Source: Mesostigma viride
Lineage: Eukaryota; Streptophyta; Mesostigmatophyceae; Mesostigmatales; Mesostigmataceae
Length of the DNA: 64,000 nt
Assembly (NCBI GenBank): GCA_009746045.1
Contig: RPFO01000188.1
Location: 2,658,874-2,722,873, forward strand
Direction: 5' to 3'
The notes beneath the pieces are model-generated. The model had not been told where the DNA came from and did not search any database. It saw only the letters and a list, made by a program, of their open reading frames with translations. Positions within the stretch are counted from its first letter, which is position 1; each line of letters opens with the position of its first letter. This document shows positions 20,968-35,900 of the stretch, one piece after another. The position numbers were made by a program, and so were the translations under genes.

Positions 20968-23900
20968 CTGTAAAGAATGGATGCCCACAAGAAAAGAAGC
21001 CATATGAATGAAATCTGAACAGTGGGGCCCTTGCATGGTGAGCCTGAATTTCTGGACATCTTGCATCTGAGAGGCATACATAGCTGAATACATAGTAGCA
21101 GCTGAACTAGAGGGAGTGTAGGGCTGGGGTATTCAAACCTCCTACATTCCACATAAAAGTGGATGCCTACCACACAGCTATTGAGATATGCTCTTGCAGC
21201 GTCATCCATTTCCACAATCTTCACAACACAGAAACCGACCTAACAATATCGAATGCCACATATCATAGCAAAAGAGACAAGAATCTTTAATAGTATAGGT
21301 TATACATCCAAGCCATGTCCTATAAATAAACCATTGCCTGCACCCAGCCTAAACATCTCGGTGAAGACAGCATGCCCAGGACCTTACCTTGTCTGTCCAG
21401 CTGCGAGAAGAAATCGCAGCTGCTGATGCGCTCCTCGGTGAGCGGGTGGCGTATGCCGTTGAAATCCATCAAAGTATTGCAATTGTCACCCCGGACACCC
21501 AGGCCCAGCGGCAACGTGTCCTCGTGACCAACGGGGCACTGGTAGCCCGGCAGCTTGTCATACACCAGGATGATCCCCTGCGGCCCGCGGTTCGGCGCTC
21601 CGATGGGGTCGAAGCACAAGCCCATATCAATGTACAGCATGTCCCCATGGTTGGCCGCAGAGCCAAGGTTGACCCCACGCTGCCTGCTCCAGGCATTCAG
21701 CACAGTCTGAGAAGGCGTGCCAGCACGCAGGAACGCTGCCGTTGTGTGGCATTGCCAGCCCATGTAGGCCAACACGGTCACAATGCGCGGGTTCACAGTT
21801 TGGGGCTGGTTTGGTGTGGGATAACAGCCATCGGTCAAGTCGTACGCCTCGTTCACCTTGAAGACCTTACGCATGCCATTCGGAAGAAGGGTTGCATTAT
21901 ACTGGGCATACTTGTTGTAGAAATCCGCGCCCTCCTGGGTCTTCTGGACAACCGTCACGTTCATGCTGTGGAAGTACAGCAGGCGCAGGTCCGGATAGTC
22001 GGACACCATAGACTGGCCTTGTCCCCAGTACAGGGGCTGCTTCACGGCCGGCTTCTTGCCCATCATGTACCAAGCATGGTGAGACTGGCTGTCGACCAGC
22101 TCAATGCCATGCTCAGCACGCAAGGCTGGGTTCAGCAAGAGATCCATGTTGCGGATGACAGGGTTGGCATCGGAGCAGTTGCTGCCATTCATGAAGCGGA
22201 AGGTCAGGTGCTGCAGGTCCAGGGTGTGGCCGCAGATGACCTGCGTGGACAGCTCAAACATGTCTGCTCCGCCATCAGGCCCCAGGCGTGAAGCACCGTA
22301 TCCGGTACTCAGGCACGTGCCGTAGTACCAGAAGCCTTGCAGCTTGGTGTAGGAGCTGATCACATCAGCCGTGTCGTCCGTGGAATTTGGATTATCACAG
22401 CTAGATATCAGTTTGTTCAGCGGCTCGGGGCCCGTGGGGTTCATGAAGCGGGCGCAAGGGATCGGTGGGCTGGGGCACTCAAAGCCCTGGATCTTGGGCA
22501 GGATGAGGTCGTACTCGTACGGAACGGTGCGCTCGCAGCCTTCAATGTCTGTTGCACATCATTACCAGGTAGGCAGAGCACAGTAATTGTTCCAATCGGT
22601 GAGCCGACTGCTGCAACGAGCAGTCATTGTTCCAAGGTCAGCGGACTGTTGTAACGCGCAGTCATGAATCCAAGGTCAGCAGATGTACACCCGAAATTTC
22701 CGCAATGTATTTACTTTTTTGGGTACCCCCTCGTTTGAGAGGACATGCTATCCCACTTTTATCTCAGGTGACGACCAGTATCCCACGGTATCATGAGTGC
22801 GCGCATGGGCGGGTGTTTGACCATAGCAGCTGTGATGCCTTTGTCACCATATTTATTATATGATATTTGGTGTTCGTTTCATCCCAAATGCCCCACAAGG
22901 ACATTTCCGATAGATACAACAGCCTTTACCAAACCTTTAAGAAATCGAAGCCCTCGGCTTCTCTAGCAACTGCATGAAGGTGCAAAAAGCATTGTCGATG
23001 TGCTTTTGAATACAAGCGAGATCGCTAACGGGCTTGTAGTGGCCAACCAGACCATGAAGGAAGTGGAAGTGGAAGTGGAAGTGGAAGTGGGAGTGGGAGT
23101 GGTGTGCGATTGCGATTGCGATTTGCGATTGCGATTGCGATTGCGATTGCGATTGCGATTGCCATTGCAAGGCAGCTGCGGTGGCTGAAGAGGAAGAGGA
23201 GGTGGAAGAGGAGGAGGAGGAGGAGGAGGAGGAGGAGGAGGAGGAGGAGGAGGAGGAGGAGGAGGAGGAGGAGGAGGAGGAGGAGGAGGAGGAGGAGGAG
23301 GAGGAGGAGGAGGAGGAGGAGGAGGAGGAGGAGGAGGAGGAGGAGGAGGAGGAGGAGGAGGAGGAGGAGGAGGAGGAGGAGGAGGAGGAGGAGGAAGAAA
23401 ACGAAGAAGAAAAAGTAAGGGATATACAGACCAAGAGAAGACAGTAATCTCCCACGTGTGGTTGTTATGATAACGAACTACCAAAGCAGTCAGTGGATTG
23501 CCAGACATTACAGTTTTGGATTGAATTACCTGCCAGCCACAAGGCAGGAGACCCTGTGGCGCCCAGGCCGTGCTTGTGTGCCAAGCTCGCCGGCAGCGGG
23601 GCCACCTCCGAATGGCCGTGGAGAGACTTGCACGAATGGCCCATCCATGCCACCACACGCACAATGCCCGGGAAGGCACGGTCACCGTACACTCCAGTCG
23701 ACGCAGTAGAGCGCGCATCACACCCTGCGCTGATGTCCACAGGGACGCCCACGGCGAACGTCTTGTTGGCGCATGGCCCGATGGCATTCTGCCTGTAGTA
23801 GTTGACCAGCTCTTGGGTAAAGAGGGTGACCGTCACGTTGTGCACGTACTGGTAGGTGGAGCTCATGGTGGGGCCGGGCACCTGAAGGGTTGCAATAACA

Positions 23901-26900
23901 GTGGGATGCCAATATCAGCTGTCTTTCGCCGAGCACGGATAGGAGGCACTCAAGTTTGCCGTTTTAAAACGTGTTAAGCCAGCAACAATACACATCTCCC
24001 CTAGCTAGCCTACCGGTCATGCAAAAAAAAGCTGGGTATGTTCAAAGTTGGTCGGTGATGCCTTACGAATCTCACTCACGGCTGCAGATTATCGGAACTT
24101 GCAAGTAAGCAACGTCACTGCTTACTCAGCATCTCAAGAGGACGGGGAATACATCCATATGTTTAAGTCTAGGTTGGTGAAGATGATGCAGCAGATTGTG
24201 CTATGATTAGGTTTTGTAAATTCTCTCATTTGAAGGGATAATAAAATGCAAGGATGGCTATACTCCCTAGAGCTTGTACTGGTTATGGTAGCCATATAAA
24301 TGGGCCAGTTTAGTGATCACTAATGCAGTTGAATATCATGGTTTTCAGCTAGTACGTTACCAGCAATGGTAACTAAAAAAAGGCTCATTCCAAGGAGGGG
24401 TTATCATCGCAGCCTTCATAATACTAGTACATATTCATCTGCACAACTTATCAAGGTCAAGGAGGGGTTATCATCGCAGCCTTCATAATACTAGTACATA
24501 TACATATTCATCTGCACAACTTATCAAGGTCAAGGAGGGGTTATCATCGCAGCCTTCATAATACCTAGTACATATTCATCTGCACAACTTATCAAGGTCA
24601 AGGAGGGGTTATCATCGCAGCCTTCATAATACCTAGTACATATTCATCTGCACAACTTATCAAGGTCAAGGAGGGGTTATCATCGCAGCCTTCATAATAC
24701 TAGTACATATACATATTCATCTGCACAACTTATCAAGGTGAGCAGGCATGGCTTGGAAGCCATTGTATGCTTCGCCCGTTTCCAAAAGGTGGATATCAAG
24801 GTGTACATAATATTTTGCGCCTGTTACAATTCATGCTCACCACAGGGATGCCCTCATAAGTCTTGTAGCCTCGAGGGAGGGGAGGTTCCGTCGTGTGGCC
24901 GATACCCAAGTGCGCGCCGATGTAAACACTGCAAAGGAGCAAAGGAATCAGGCATATAGTTAGTTGGTTCAGTCAAAGACACCATCATCATGATGGCAGT
25001 GGGTAATGCTCCACGCAAACTCTCCTACCAATGTCATGGGCTCGGCCGACAATTTGCATTATATTCAGTGCACACGAATGGCTGGCACGAGCTATGTGGC
25101 ATGCACTGAGGATACAACTGTTGCACCTACGTGAGAAATGACGGTCACCGCAATGCTCGGCCTCTCGCACAAATGTTCTGAGCCAAGCTACAACAATGAG
25201 GTGTCCAGCAGGAATTGGTCGGATATACACACATGGCACATCGCCGACCTCAGCAGCCTGCAAATGAGCAGCAACAGCCACAGGACATCCCTTTGCCAAG
25301 CAAAGCTTCATACAAGCACTAGCCAATTGCCTACGCACCTCTCCATGATCCTCCCTGACGATTTGATGATGTTGACGTTGATGGAAGCATTCTGGCACGT
25401 CACGCCATCCAGCGAGTACGTCCCGATGTGCCAGTCCAAGTTCACACCGCACACGTGCAGCTTGTAGACGCGCGCAATGTCGACACGCCCGTTGGCAAGC
25501 TCGGGAGGCACACACAGCGCCAGGCCCCAGGCGCCCTGCATGCTCTTAGCCTGATGCACCACCTTAATGGGCTTGGCCTGGTCCACATGCAAAGGGTAGC
25601 TGCGGACATCGAGGTCCTTGATCTGGAAAACTGGTTCAACTGTGCTATTCACCAGAGCAACAGTCTTATTTACCCCTGGAATTCCACGAATGCGCGAGCG
25701 ATCCTCCTCAGACAGGAAATCGCAGCTGCTGATGCGCTCCTCGGTGAGCGGGTGGCGTATGCCGTTGAAATCCATCAAAGTATTGCAATTGTCACCCCGG
25801 ACACCCAGGCCCAGCGGCAACGTGTCCTCGTGACCAACGGGGCACTGGTAGCCTGGCAGCTTGTCATACACCAGGATGATCCCCTGCGGCCCGCGGTTTG
25901 GCGCTCCGATGGGGTCGAAGCACAAGCCCATATCGATGTACAGCATGTCCCCGTGGTTGGCCGCAGAGCCAAGGTTGACCCCACGCTGCCTGCTCCAGGC
26001 ATCCAGCACAGTCTGAGAAGGCGTGCCAGCACGCAGGAACGCTGCCGTTGTGTGGCATTGCCAGCCCATGTAGGCCAACACGGTCACAATGCGCGGGGTC
26101 ACAGTTTGGGGCTGGTTTGGTGTGGGATAACAGCCATCGGTCAAGTCGTACGCCTCGTTCACCTTGAAGACCTTGCGCATGCCATTCGGAAGAAGGGTTG
26201 CATTATACTGGGAATACTTGTTGTAGAAATCCGCGCCCTCCTGGGTCTTCTGGACAACCGTCACGTTCATGCTGTGGAAGTACAGCAGGCGCAGGTCCGG
26301 ATAGTCGGACACCATAGACTGGCCTTGTCCCCAGTACAGGGGCTGCTTCACGGCCGGCTTCTTGCCCATCATGTACCAAGCATGGTGAGACTGGCTGTCG
26401 ACCAGCTCAATGCCATGCTCAGCACGCAAGGCCGGGTTCAGCAAGAGATCCATGTTGCGGATGACAGGGTTGGCATCGGAGCAGTTGCTGCCATTCACGA
26501 AGCGGAAGGTCAGGTGCTGCAGGTCCAGGGTGTGGCCGCAGATGACCTGCGTGGACAGCTCAAACATGTCTGCTCCGCCATCAGGCCCCAGGCGTGAAGC
26601 ACCGTATCCGGTACTCAGGCACGTGCCGTAGTACCAGAAGCCTTGCAGCTTGGTGTAGGAGCTGATCACATCAGCCGTGTCGTCGGTGGAATTCGGATTA
26701 TCACAGCTAGATATCAGTTTGTTCAGCGGCTCGGGGCCCGTGGGGTTCATGAAGCGGGCGCAAGGGATCGGTGGGCTGGGGCACTCAAAGCCCTGGATCT
26801 TGGGCAGGATGAGGTCGTACTCGTACGGAACGGTGCGCTCGCAGCCTTCAATGTCTGTCGTGTATCCCCGGATACAGTACGCAGTGATTATGAGGGTCCA

Positions 26901-29900
26901 TGGAGAGCGTATGCACGGACATTGGATACCGAAAAAATCCAAGAAAAGAAATTGTCAGGTATGCTTCTGCCAAGCATAACTTTGCCACAGAAATACAGCA
27001 GTGCCGCTTACAAGCGTTGAGGAACGGAAAGGACATACAAGTTATGTGTACTTGGTCAGGTCTGGATGTTGGCACAGAACATTAGGTAAGTGGGGAGTGG
27101 GGAGAACTCAGGTAGGTCGAATGTGCTGGAGCTAGGTGTGCTCCATGCAACGGGCCGCCAGGGAGGCAACGACCCTGATATTGACCGTGCAGTCAAGCTT
27201 GGTAGGAGTGTGTGAACTCCATGAAACAGTAGAAAAAAAAACTGGCAACCTTCTCTGGTCAACATCTCCATTATAAGCCTACCTCTAGCATACGTGGGAG
27301 TGAAAATACCTTGCTAAACCTCGGCGTGGTTCACGATAATGTGTTGGACAACCGGGTGGTGTACTGAACGCATGATGGCGATCGAACACAATTCTGTTGT
27401 GGAGGCATGGCCATCTAGAAAAACAAATCGATCCAAAACGCTTTTTATTCGCCTGTGCTAAAACAGCACCTGACTTCAAGCGGCCAAATCAGCGACTGCT
27501 TGCACGGCATGCCAAGGGGCTGCTGCTGACTCACAACATCAGAAACGTGCCTGTAGTGGGGCATCATATTTTTCTTCTCTTCAGAGATACAAGTGCTTGA
27601 GAGACGGAAACAAAGGCTCAGCGGGATCAGCTTCACTGTACCTTTTTCGGCTATATACTTACACATCCCTCAAGCATAGGCTTGGTACCTACTAGGTGCC
27701 TACTAGGTGCCTAATGGCACGGAGCGGCCATCCAGCAATCAGGAGGTATATGCTGTATATGCCGATCACGACAGGAACAGCAGCCACACGGGACGGTCAT
27801 GTACGTACCTGCCAGCCACAAGGCAGGAGACCCTGTGGCGCCCAGGCCGTGCTTGTGTGCCAAGCTCGCCGGCAGCGGGGCCACCTCCGAATGGCCGTGG
27901 AGAGACTTGCACGAATGGCCCATCCATGCCACCACACGTACGATGCCCGGGAAGGCACGGTCACCGTACACTCCCGTGGACGCAGTAGAGGGCGCATCAC
28001 ACCCTGCGCTGATGTCCACAGGGACGCCCACGGCGAACGTCTTGTTGGCGCATGGCCCGATGGCATTCTGGCTGTAGTAGTTGACCAGCTCTTGGGTAAA
28101 GAGGGTGACCGTCACGTTGTGCACGTACTGGTAGGTGGAGCTCATGATAGGGCCGGGCACCTGCAGGCAAGGCACACAATGCAAAGGGTGGCATTCAGTT
28201 GGCAAGGCCAAAGCAAACTGCCTGTCTTAGGGTGGCACAACAGTAGTTTCCTTGACTTGGGGGGGGTTAAATAGGAAACGGCCTGGGATTATTTGATCAT
28301 GAACTAAACTCCAATCGGGACATCAGATAGGACGTAGTTCCGAGATTCCAAGAATCTGACGGTGTGTTAAAAGGCTGACTGTTTTTGGAGACACACATGC
28401 CACTTGGCATTTCAAGCATGTACATACAAGACCAAAACTACTGCCCACAAGGCCCAAAACAACCCTCATTCTAGAACATACCTATCTGCGAAAAGTGCGA
28501 GCATGCATAGTAGTATAACAACAACGAATGTTTGACAAGTGTATACTGGCACGATGATGTTGAAAGACAAGCAAGAGGGGATGAAACTGACAAGGACAGG
28601 GCAGACTTTGAAAACCAACCATGACAACTTAGACCCTCACCTCTGATCAAGCTTGAAACTTCATGGCAACGGCAACGCTACAACAATGCCCACAGCTGCA
28701 GGTTACAGCCCAGCTTCCAGATAAGCTTAGAGCAAGAGCTTTGAACTTTAGGCAAGGGTGACCAGGCACGCGTATCTTACCACAGGGATGCCTTCGTAGG
28801 TCTTGTAGCCACGAGGTAGAGGCGGCTCCGTCTTGTGCCCGACACCCAGATGTGCGCCGATATAGACACTGGGAGGCGGCACAGACCATTTGCAACGAGG
28901 GGCGGTCAAGCAAGGTCCATTGGTAGAGAGAGCAAGTCCGACAGCCAAGTCCCACAGCATGCGGGGAGTAGTATCCAGTCAGCCAGCGAAACTGCCTTAA
29001 CGTGTAGTAGAGCACCGGATTACATGCGTATATGCCAATCCGATACACATAAGAATACTATAAGGCAGGCATGGATAACCAAGACAAGTAACCTCGTATA
29101 GAAAACTTGCAAAAAGCGACGCCAGCACGAGGACACATGTACCTGGCGTACATACCAAACAAGTCAGCCAAGAACAACGACAAGCGTTTTATAAATGAGA
29201 AATAATGGCATACTTGAACATCAGTCACACCATGCCTACCTCTCCATGATCCTCCCCGACGATTGGATGACGTTGACATTGATGGAGGCATTCTGGCACG
29301 TCACGCCATCCAGCGAGTACGTCCCGATGTGCCAGTCCAAGTTCAGACCGCACACGTACAGCTTGTACACGCGCGCAATGTCGACACGCCCGTTGGCAAG
29401 CTCGGGAGGCACACACAGCGCCAGGCCCCACGCACCCTGCATGTCGCGGGTCTGGTCCAACACCTCCATGGGGGCACCCTGGTCCACATGCAAAGGGTAG
29501 CTGCGCAGGTCCAGGTCCTCCACCGGGAAAACAGGCTCCGGCGTTTGTTCTAACTCCGGGGTGGGCTCCTCCAGCGCAGGCAAACCACGGTTGCGCGAGC
29601 GATCCTCCTCAGACAGGAAATCGCAGCTGCTGATGCGCTCCTCGGTGAGCGGGTGGCGTATGCCGTTGAAATCCATCAAAGTATTGCAATTGTCACCCCG
29701 GACACCCAGGCCCAGCGGCAACGTGTCCTCGTGACCAATGGGGCACTGGTAGCCTGCCAGCTTGTCATACACCAGGATGAGCGCCAGCGGCCCGCGGTTT
29801 GGCGCTCCGATGGGGTCGAAGCACATGCCCAAATCAATGTACAGCATGTCCCCATGGTTGGCCGCAGAGCCAAGGTTGACCCCACGCTGCCTGCTCCAGG

Positions 29901-32900
29901 CATCCAGCACAGTCTGAGAAGGCGTGCCAGCACGCAGGAACGCTGCCGTCGTGTGGCATTGCCAGCCCATGTAGGCCAACACGGTCACAATGCGCGGGTC
30001 ACAGTTTGGGGCTGGTTTGGTGTGGGATAACAGCCATCGGTCAAGTCGTACGCCTCGTTCACCTTGAAGACCTTGCGCATGCCATTCGGAAGAAGGGTTG
30101 CATTATACTGGGAATACTTGTTGTAGAAATCCGCGCCCTCCTGGGTCTTCTGGACAACCGTCACGTTCATGCTGTGGAAGTACAGCAGGCGCAGGTCCGG
30201 ATAGTCGGACACCATAGACTGGCCTTGTCCCCAGTACAGGGGCTGCTTCACGGCCGGCTTCTTGCCCATCATGTACCAAGCATGGTGAGACTGGCTGTCG
30301 ACCAGCTCAATGCCATGCTCAGCACGCAAGGCCGGGTTCAGCAAGAGATCCATGTTGCGGATGACAGGGTTGGCATCGGAGCAGTTGCTGCCATTCACGA
30401 AGCGGAAGGTCAGGTGCTGCAGGTCCAGGGTGTGGCCGCAGATGACCTGCGTGGACAGCTCAAACATGTCTGCTCCGCCATCAGGCCCCAGGCGTGAAGC
30501 ACCGTATCCGGTACTCAGGCACGTGCCGTAGTACCAGAAGCCTTGCAGCTTGGTGTAGGAGCTGATCACATCAGCCGTGTCGTCGGTGGAATTCGGATTA
30601 TCACAGCTAGATATCAGTTTGTTCAGCGGCTCGGGGCCCGTGGGGTTCATGAAGCGGGCGCAAGGGATCGGTGGGCTGGGGCACTCAAAGCCCTGGATCT
30701 TGGGCAGGATGAGGTCGTACTCGTACGGAACGGTGCGCTCGCAGCCTTCAATGTCTGTCGTGTATCCCCGGATACAGTACGCAGTGATTATGAGGGTCCA
30801 TGGAGAGCGTATGCACGGACATTGGATACCGAAAAAATCCAAGAAAAGAAATTGTCAGGTATGCTTCTGCCAAGCATAACTTTGCCACAGAAATACAGCA
30901 GTGCCGCTTACAAGCGTTGAGGAACGGAAAGGACATACAAGTTATGTGTACTTGGTCAGGTCTGGATGTTGGCACAGAACATTAGGTAAGTGGGGAGTGG
31001 GGAGAACTCAGGTAGGTCGAATGTGCTGGAGCTAGGTGTGCTCCATGCAACGGGCCGCCAGGGAGGCAACGACCCTGATATTGACCGTGCAGTCAAGCTT
31101 GGTAGGAGTGTGTGAACTCCATGAAACAGTAGAAAAAAAAACTGGCAACCTTCTCTGGTCAACATCTCCATTATAAGCCTACCTCTAGCATACGTGGGAG
31201 TGAAAATACCTTGCTAAACCTCGGCGTGGTTCACGATAATGTGTTGGACAACCGGGTGGTGTACTGAACGCATGATGGCGATCGAACACAATTCTGTTGT
31301 GGAGGCATGGCCATCTAGAAAAACAAATCGATCCAAAACGCTTTTTATTCGCCTGTGCTAAAACAGCACCTGACTTCAAGCGGCCAAATCAGCGACTGCT
31401 TGCACGGCATGCCAAGGGGCTGCTGCTGACTCACAACATCAGAAACGTGCCTGTAGTGGGGCATCATATTTTTCTTCTCTTCAGAGATACAAGTGCTTGA
31501 GAGACGGAAACAAAGGCTCAGCGGGATCAGCTTCACTGTACCTTTTTCGGCTATATACTTACACATCCCTCAAGCATAGGCTTGGTACCTACTAGGTGCC
31601 TACTAGGTGCCTAATGGCACGGAGCGGCCATCCAGCAATCAGGAGGTATATGCTGTATATGCCGATCACGACAGGAACAGCAGCCACACGGGACGGTCAT
31701 GTACGTACCTGCCAGCCACAAGGCAGGAGACCCTGTGGCGCCCAGGCCGTGCTTGTGTGCCAAGCTCGCCGGCAGCGGGGCCACCTCCGAATGGCCGTGG
31801 AGAGACTTGCACGAATGGCCCATCCATGCCACCACACGTACGATGCCCGGGAAGGCACGGTCACCGTACACTCCCGTGGACGCAGTAGAGGGCGCATCAC
31901 ACCCTGCGCTGATGTCCACAGGGACGCCCACGGCGAACGTCTTGTTGGCGCATGGCCCGATGGCATTCTGGCTGTAGTAGTTGACCAGCTCTTGGGTAAA
32001 GAGGGTGACCGTCACGTTGTGCACGTACTGGTAGGTGGAGCTCATGATAGGGCCGGGCACCTGCAGGCAAGGCACACAATGCAAAGGGTGGCATTCAGTT
32101 GGCAAGGCCAAAGCAAACTGCCTGTCTTAGGGTGGCACAACAGTAGTTTCCTTGACTTGGGGGGGGTTAAATAGGAAACGGCCTGGGATTATTTGATCAT
32201 GAACTAAACTCCAATCGGGACATCAGATAGGTACGTAGTTCCGAGATTCCAAGAATCTGACGGTGTGTTAAAAGGCTGACTGTTTTTGGAGACACACATG
32301 CCACTTGGCATTTCAAGCATGTACATACAAGACCAAAACTACTGCCCACAAGGCCCAAAACAACCCTCATTCTAGAACATACCTATCTGCGAAAAGTGCG
32401 AGCATGCATAGTAGTATAACAACAACGAATGTTTGACAAGTGTATACTGGCACGATGATGTTGAAAGACAAGCAAGAGGGGATGAAACTGACAAGGACAG
32501 GGCAGACTTTGAAAACCAACCATGACAACTTAGACCCTCACCTCTGATCAAGCTTGAAACTTCATGGCAACGGCAACGCTACAACAATGCCCACAGCTGC
32601 AGGTTACAGCCCAGCTTCCAGATAAGCTTAGAGCAAGAGCTTTGAACTTTAGGCAAGGGTGACCAGGCACGCGTATCTTACCACAGGGATGCCTTCGTAG
32701 GTCTTGTAGCCACGAGGTAGAGGCGGCTCCGTCTTGTGCCCGACACCCAGATGTGCGCCGATATAGACACTGGGAGGCGGCACAGACCATTTGCAACGAG
32801 GGGCGGTCAAGCAAGGTCCATTGGTAGAGAGAGCAAGTCCGACAGCCAAGTCCCACAGCATGCGGGGAGTAGTATCCAGTCAGCCAGCGAAACTGCCTTA

Positions 32901-35900
32901 ACGTGTAGTAGAGCACCGGATTACATGCGTATATGCCAATCCGATACACATAAGAATACTATAAGGCAGGCATGGATAACCAAGACAAGTAACCTCGTAT
33001 AGAAAACTTGCAAAAAGCGACGCCAGCACGAGGACACATGTACCTGGCGTACATACCAAACAAGTCAGCCAAGAACAACGACAAGCGTTTTATAAATGAG
33101 AAATAATGGCATACTTGAACATCAGTCACACCATGCCTACCTCTCCATGATCCTCCCCGACGATTGGATGACGTTGACATTGATGGAGGCATTCTGGCAC
33201 GTCACGCCATCCAGCGAGTACGTCCCGATGTGCCAGTCCAAGTTCAGACCGCACACGTACAGCTTGTACACGCGCGCAATGTCGACACGCCCGTTGGCAA
33301 GCTCGGGAGGCACACACAGCGCCAGGCCCCACGCACCCTGCATGTCGCGGGTCTGGTCCAACACCTCCATGGGGGCACCCTGGTCCACATGCAAAGGGTA
33401 GCTGCGCAGGTCCAGGTCCTCCACCGGGAAAACAGGCTCCGGCGTTTGTTCTAACTCCGGGGTGGGCTCCTCCAGCGCAGGCAAACCACGGTTGCGCGAG
33501 CGATCCTCCTCAGACAGGAAATCGCAGCTGCTGATGCGCTCCTCGGTGAGCGGGTGGCGTATGCCGTTGAAATCCATCAAAGTATTGCAATTGTCACCCC
33601 GGACACCCAGGCCCAGCGGCAACGTGTCCTCGTGACCAATGGGGCACTGGTAGCCTGCCAGCTTGTCATACACCAGGATGAGCGCCAGCGGCCCGCGGTT
33701 TGGCGCTCCGATGGGGTCGAAGCACATGCCCAAATCAATGTACAGCATGTCCCCATGGTTGGCCGCAGAGCCAAGGTTGACCCCACGCTGCCTGCTCCAG
33801 GCATCCAGCACAGTCTGAGAAGGCGTGCCAGCACGCAGGAACGCTGCCGTCGTGTGGCATTGCCAGCCCATGTAGGCCAACACGGTCACAATGCGCGGGT
33901 CACAGTTTGGGGCTGGTTTGGTGTGGGATAACAGCCATCGGTCAAGTCGTACGCCTCGTTCACCTTGAAGACCTTGCGCATGCCATTCGGAAGAAGGGTT
34001 GCATTATACTGGGAATACTTGTTGTAGAAATCCGCGCCCTCCTGGGTCTTCTGGACAACCGTCACGTTCATGCTGTGGAAGTACAGCAGGCGCAGGTCCG
34101 GATAGTCGGACACCATAGACTGGCCTTGTCCCCAGTACAGGGGCTGCTTCACGGCCGGCTTCTTGCCCATCATGTACCAAGCATGGTGAGACTGGCTGTC
34201 GACCAGCTCAATGCCATGCTCAGCACGCAAGGCCGGGTTCAGCAAGAGATCCATGTTGCGGATGACAGGGTTGGCATCGGAGCAGTTGCTGCCATTCACG
34301 AAGCGGAAGGTCAGGTGCTGCAGGTCCAGGGTGTGGCCGCAGATGACCTGCGTGGACAGCTCAAACATGTCTGCTCCGCCATCAGGCCCCAGGCGTGAAG
34401 CACCGTATCCGGTACTCAGGCACGTGCCGTAGTACCAGAAGCCTTGCAGCTTGGTGTAGGAGCTGATCACATCAGCCGTGTCGTCCGTGGAATTTGGATT
34501 ATCACAGCTAGATATCAGTTTGTTCAGCGGCTCGGGGCCCGTGGGGTTCATGAAGCGGGCGCAAGGGATCGGTGGGCTGGGGCACTCAAAGCCCTGGATC
34601 TTGGGCAGGATGAGGTCGTACTCGTATGGAACGGTGCGCTCGCAGCCTTCAATGTCTGTCGTGTATCCCCGGATACAGTACGCAGTGATTATGAGGGTCC
34701 ATGGAGAGCGTATGCACGGACATTGGATACCGAAAAAATCCAAGAAAAGAAATTGTTAGGTATGCTTCTGCCAAGCATAACTTTGCCACAGAAATACAGC
34801 AGCGCCGCTTACAAGCATTGAGGAACGGAAAGGACATACAAGTTATGTGTACTTGGTCAGGTCTGGATGTTGGCACAGAACATTAGGTAAGTGGGGAGTG
34901 GGGAGAACTCAGGTAGGTCGAATGTGCTGGAGCTAGGTGTGCTCCATGCAACGGGCCGCCAGGGAGGCAACGACCCTGATATTGCCCGTGCAGTCAAGCT
35001 TGGTAGGACTGTGTGAACTCCATGAAACAGTAGAAAAAAAAAACTGGCAACCTTCTCTGGTCAACATCTCCATTATAAGCCTACCTCTAGCATACGTGGG
35101 AGTGAAAATACCTTGCTAAACCTCGGCGTGGTTCACGATAATGTGTTGGACAACCGGGTGGTGTACTGAACGCATGATGGCGATCGAACACAATTCTGTT
35201 GTGGAGGCATGGCCATCTAGAAAAACAAATCGATCCAAAACGCTTTTTATTCGCCTGTGCTAAAACAGCACCTGACTTCAAGCGGCCAAATCAGCGACTG
35301 CTTGCACGGCATGCCAAGGGGCTGCTGCTGACTCACAACATCAGAAACGTGCCTGTAGTGGGGCATCATATTTTTCTTCTCTTCAGAGATACAAGTGCTT
35401 GAGAGACGGAAACAAAGGCTCAGCGGGATCAGCTTCACTGTACCTTTTTCGGCTATATACTTACACATCCCTCAAGCATAGGCTTGGTACCTACTAGGTG
35501 CCTACTAGGTGCCTAATGGCACGGAGCGGCCATCCAGCAATCAGGAGGTATATGCTGTATATGCCGATCACGACAGGAACAGCAGCCACACGGGACGGTC
35601 ATGTACGTACCTGCCAGCCACAAGGCAGGAGACCCTGTGGCGCCCAGGCCGTGCTTGTGTGCCAAGCTCGCCGGCAGCGGGGCCACCTCCGAATGGCCGT
35701 GGAGAGACTTGCACGAATGGCCCATCCATGCCACCACACGTACGATGCCCGGGAAGGCACGGTCACCGTACACTCCCGTGGACGCAGTAGAGGGCGCATC
35801 ACACCCTGCGCTGATGTCCACAGGGACGCCCACGGCGAACGTCTTGTTGGCGCATGGCCCGATGGCATTCTGGCTGTAGTAGTTGACCAGCTCTTGGGTA

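Noticed and set aside
23100-23455. Poly-Ser, poly-Pro, poly-Glu and poly-Arg proteins
   Set aside because: They are only translations of a GAG microsatellite inside an intron.
24391-24738. CRISPR-like array
   Set aside because: The units are contiguous with no unique spacers, the genome is eukaryotic with introns, and no cas genes are present. It is a minisatellite.
25428-26597. Long plus-strand frames (up to 389 codons) opposite the L exons
   Set aside because: They are antisense shadows of the conserved minus-strand coding exons, repeat with every unit, have no splice logic, and break when the sense frame is damaged.
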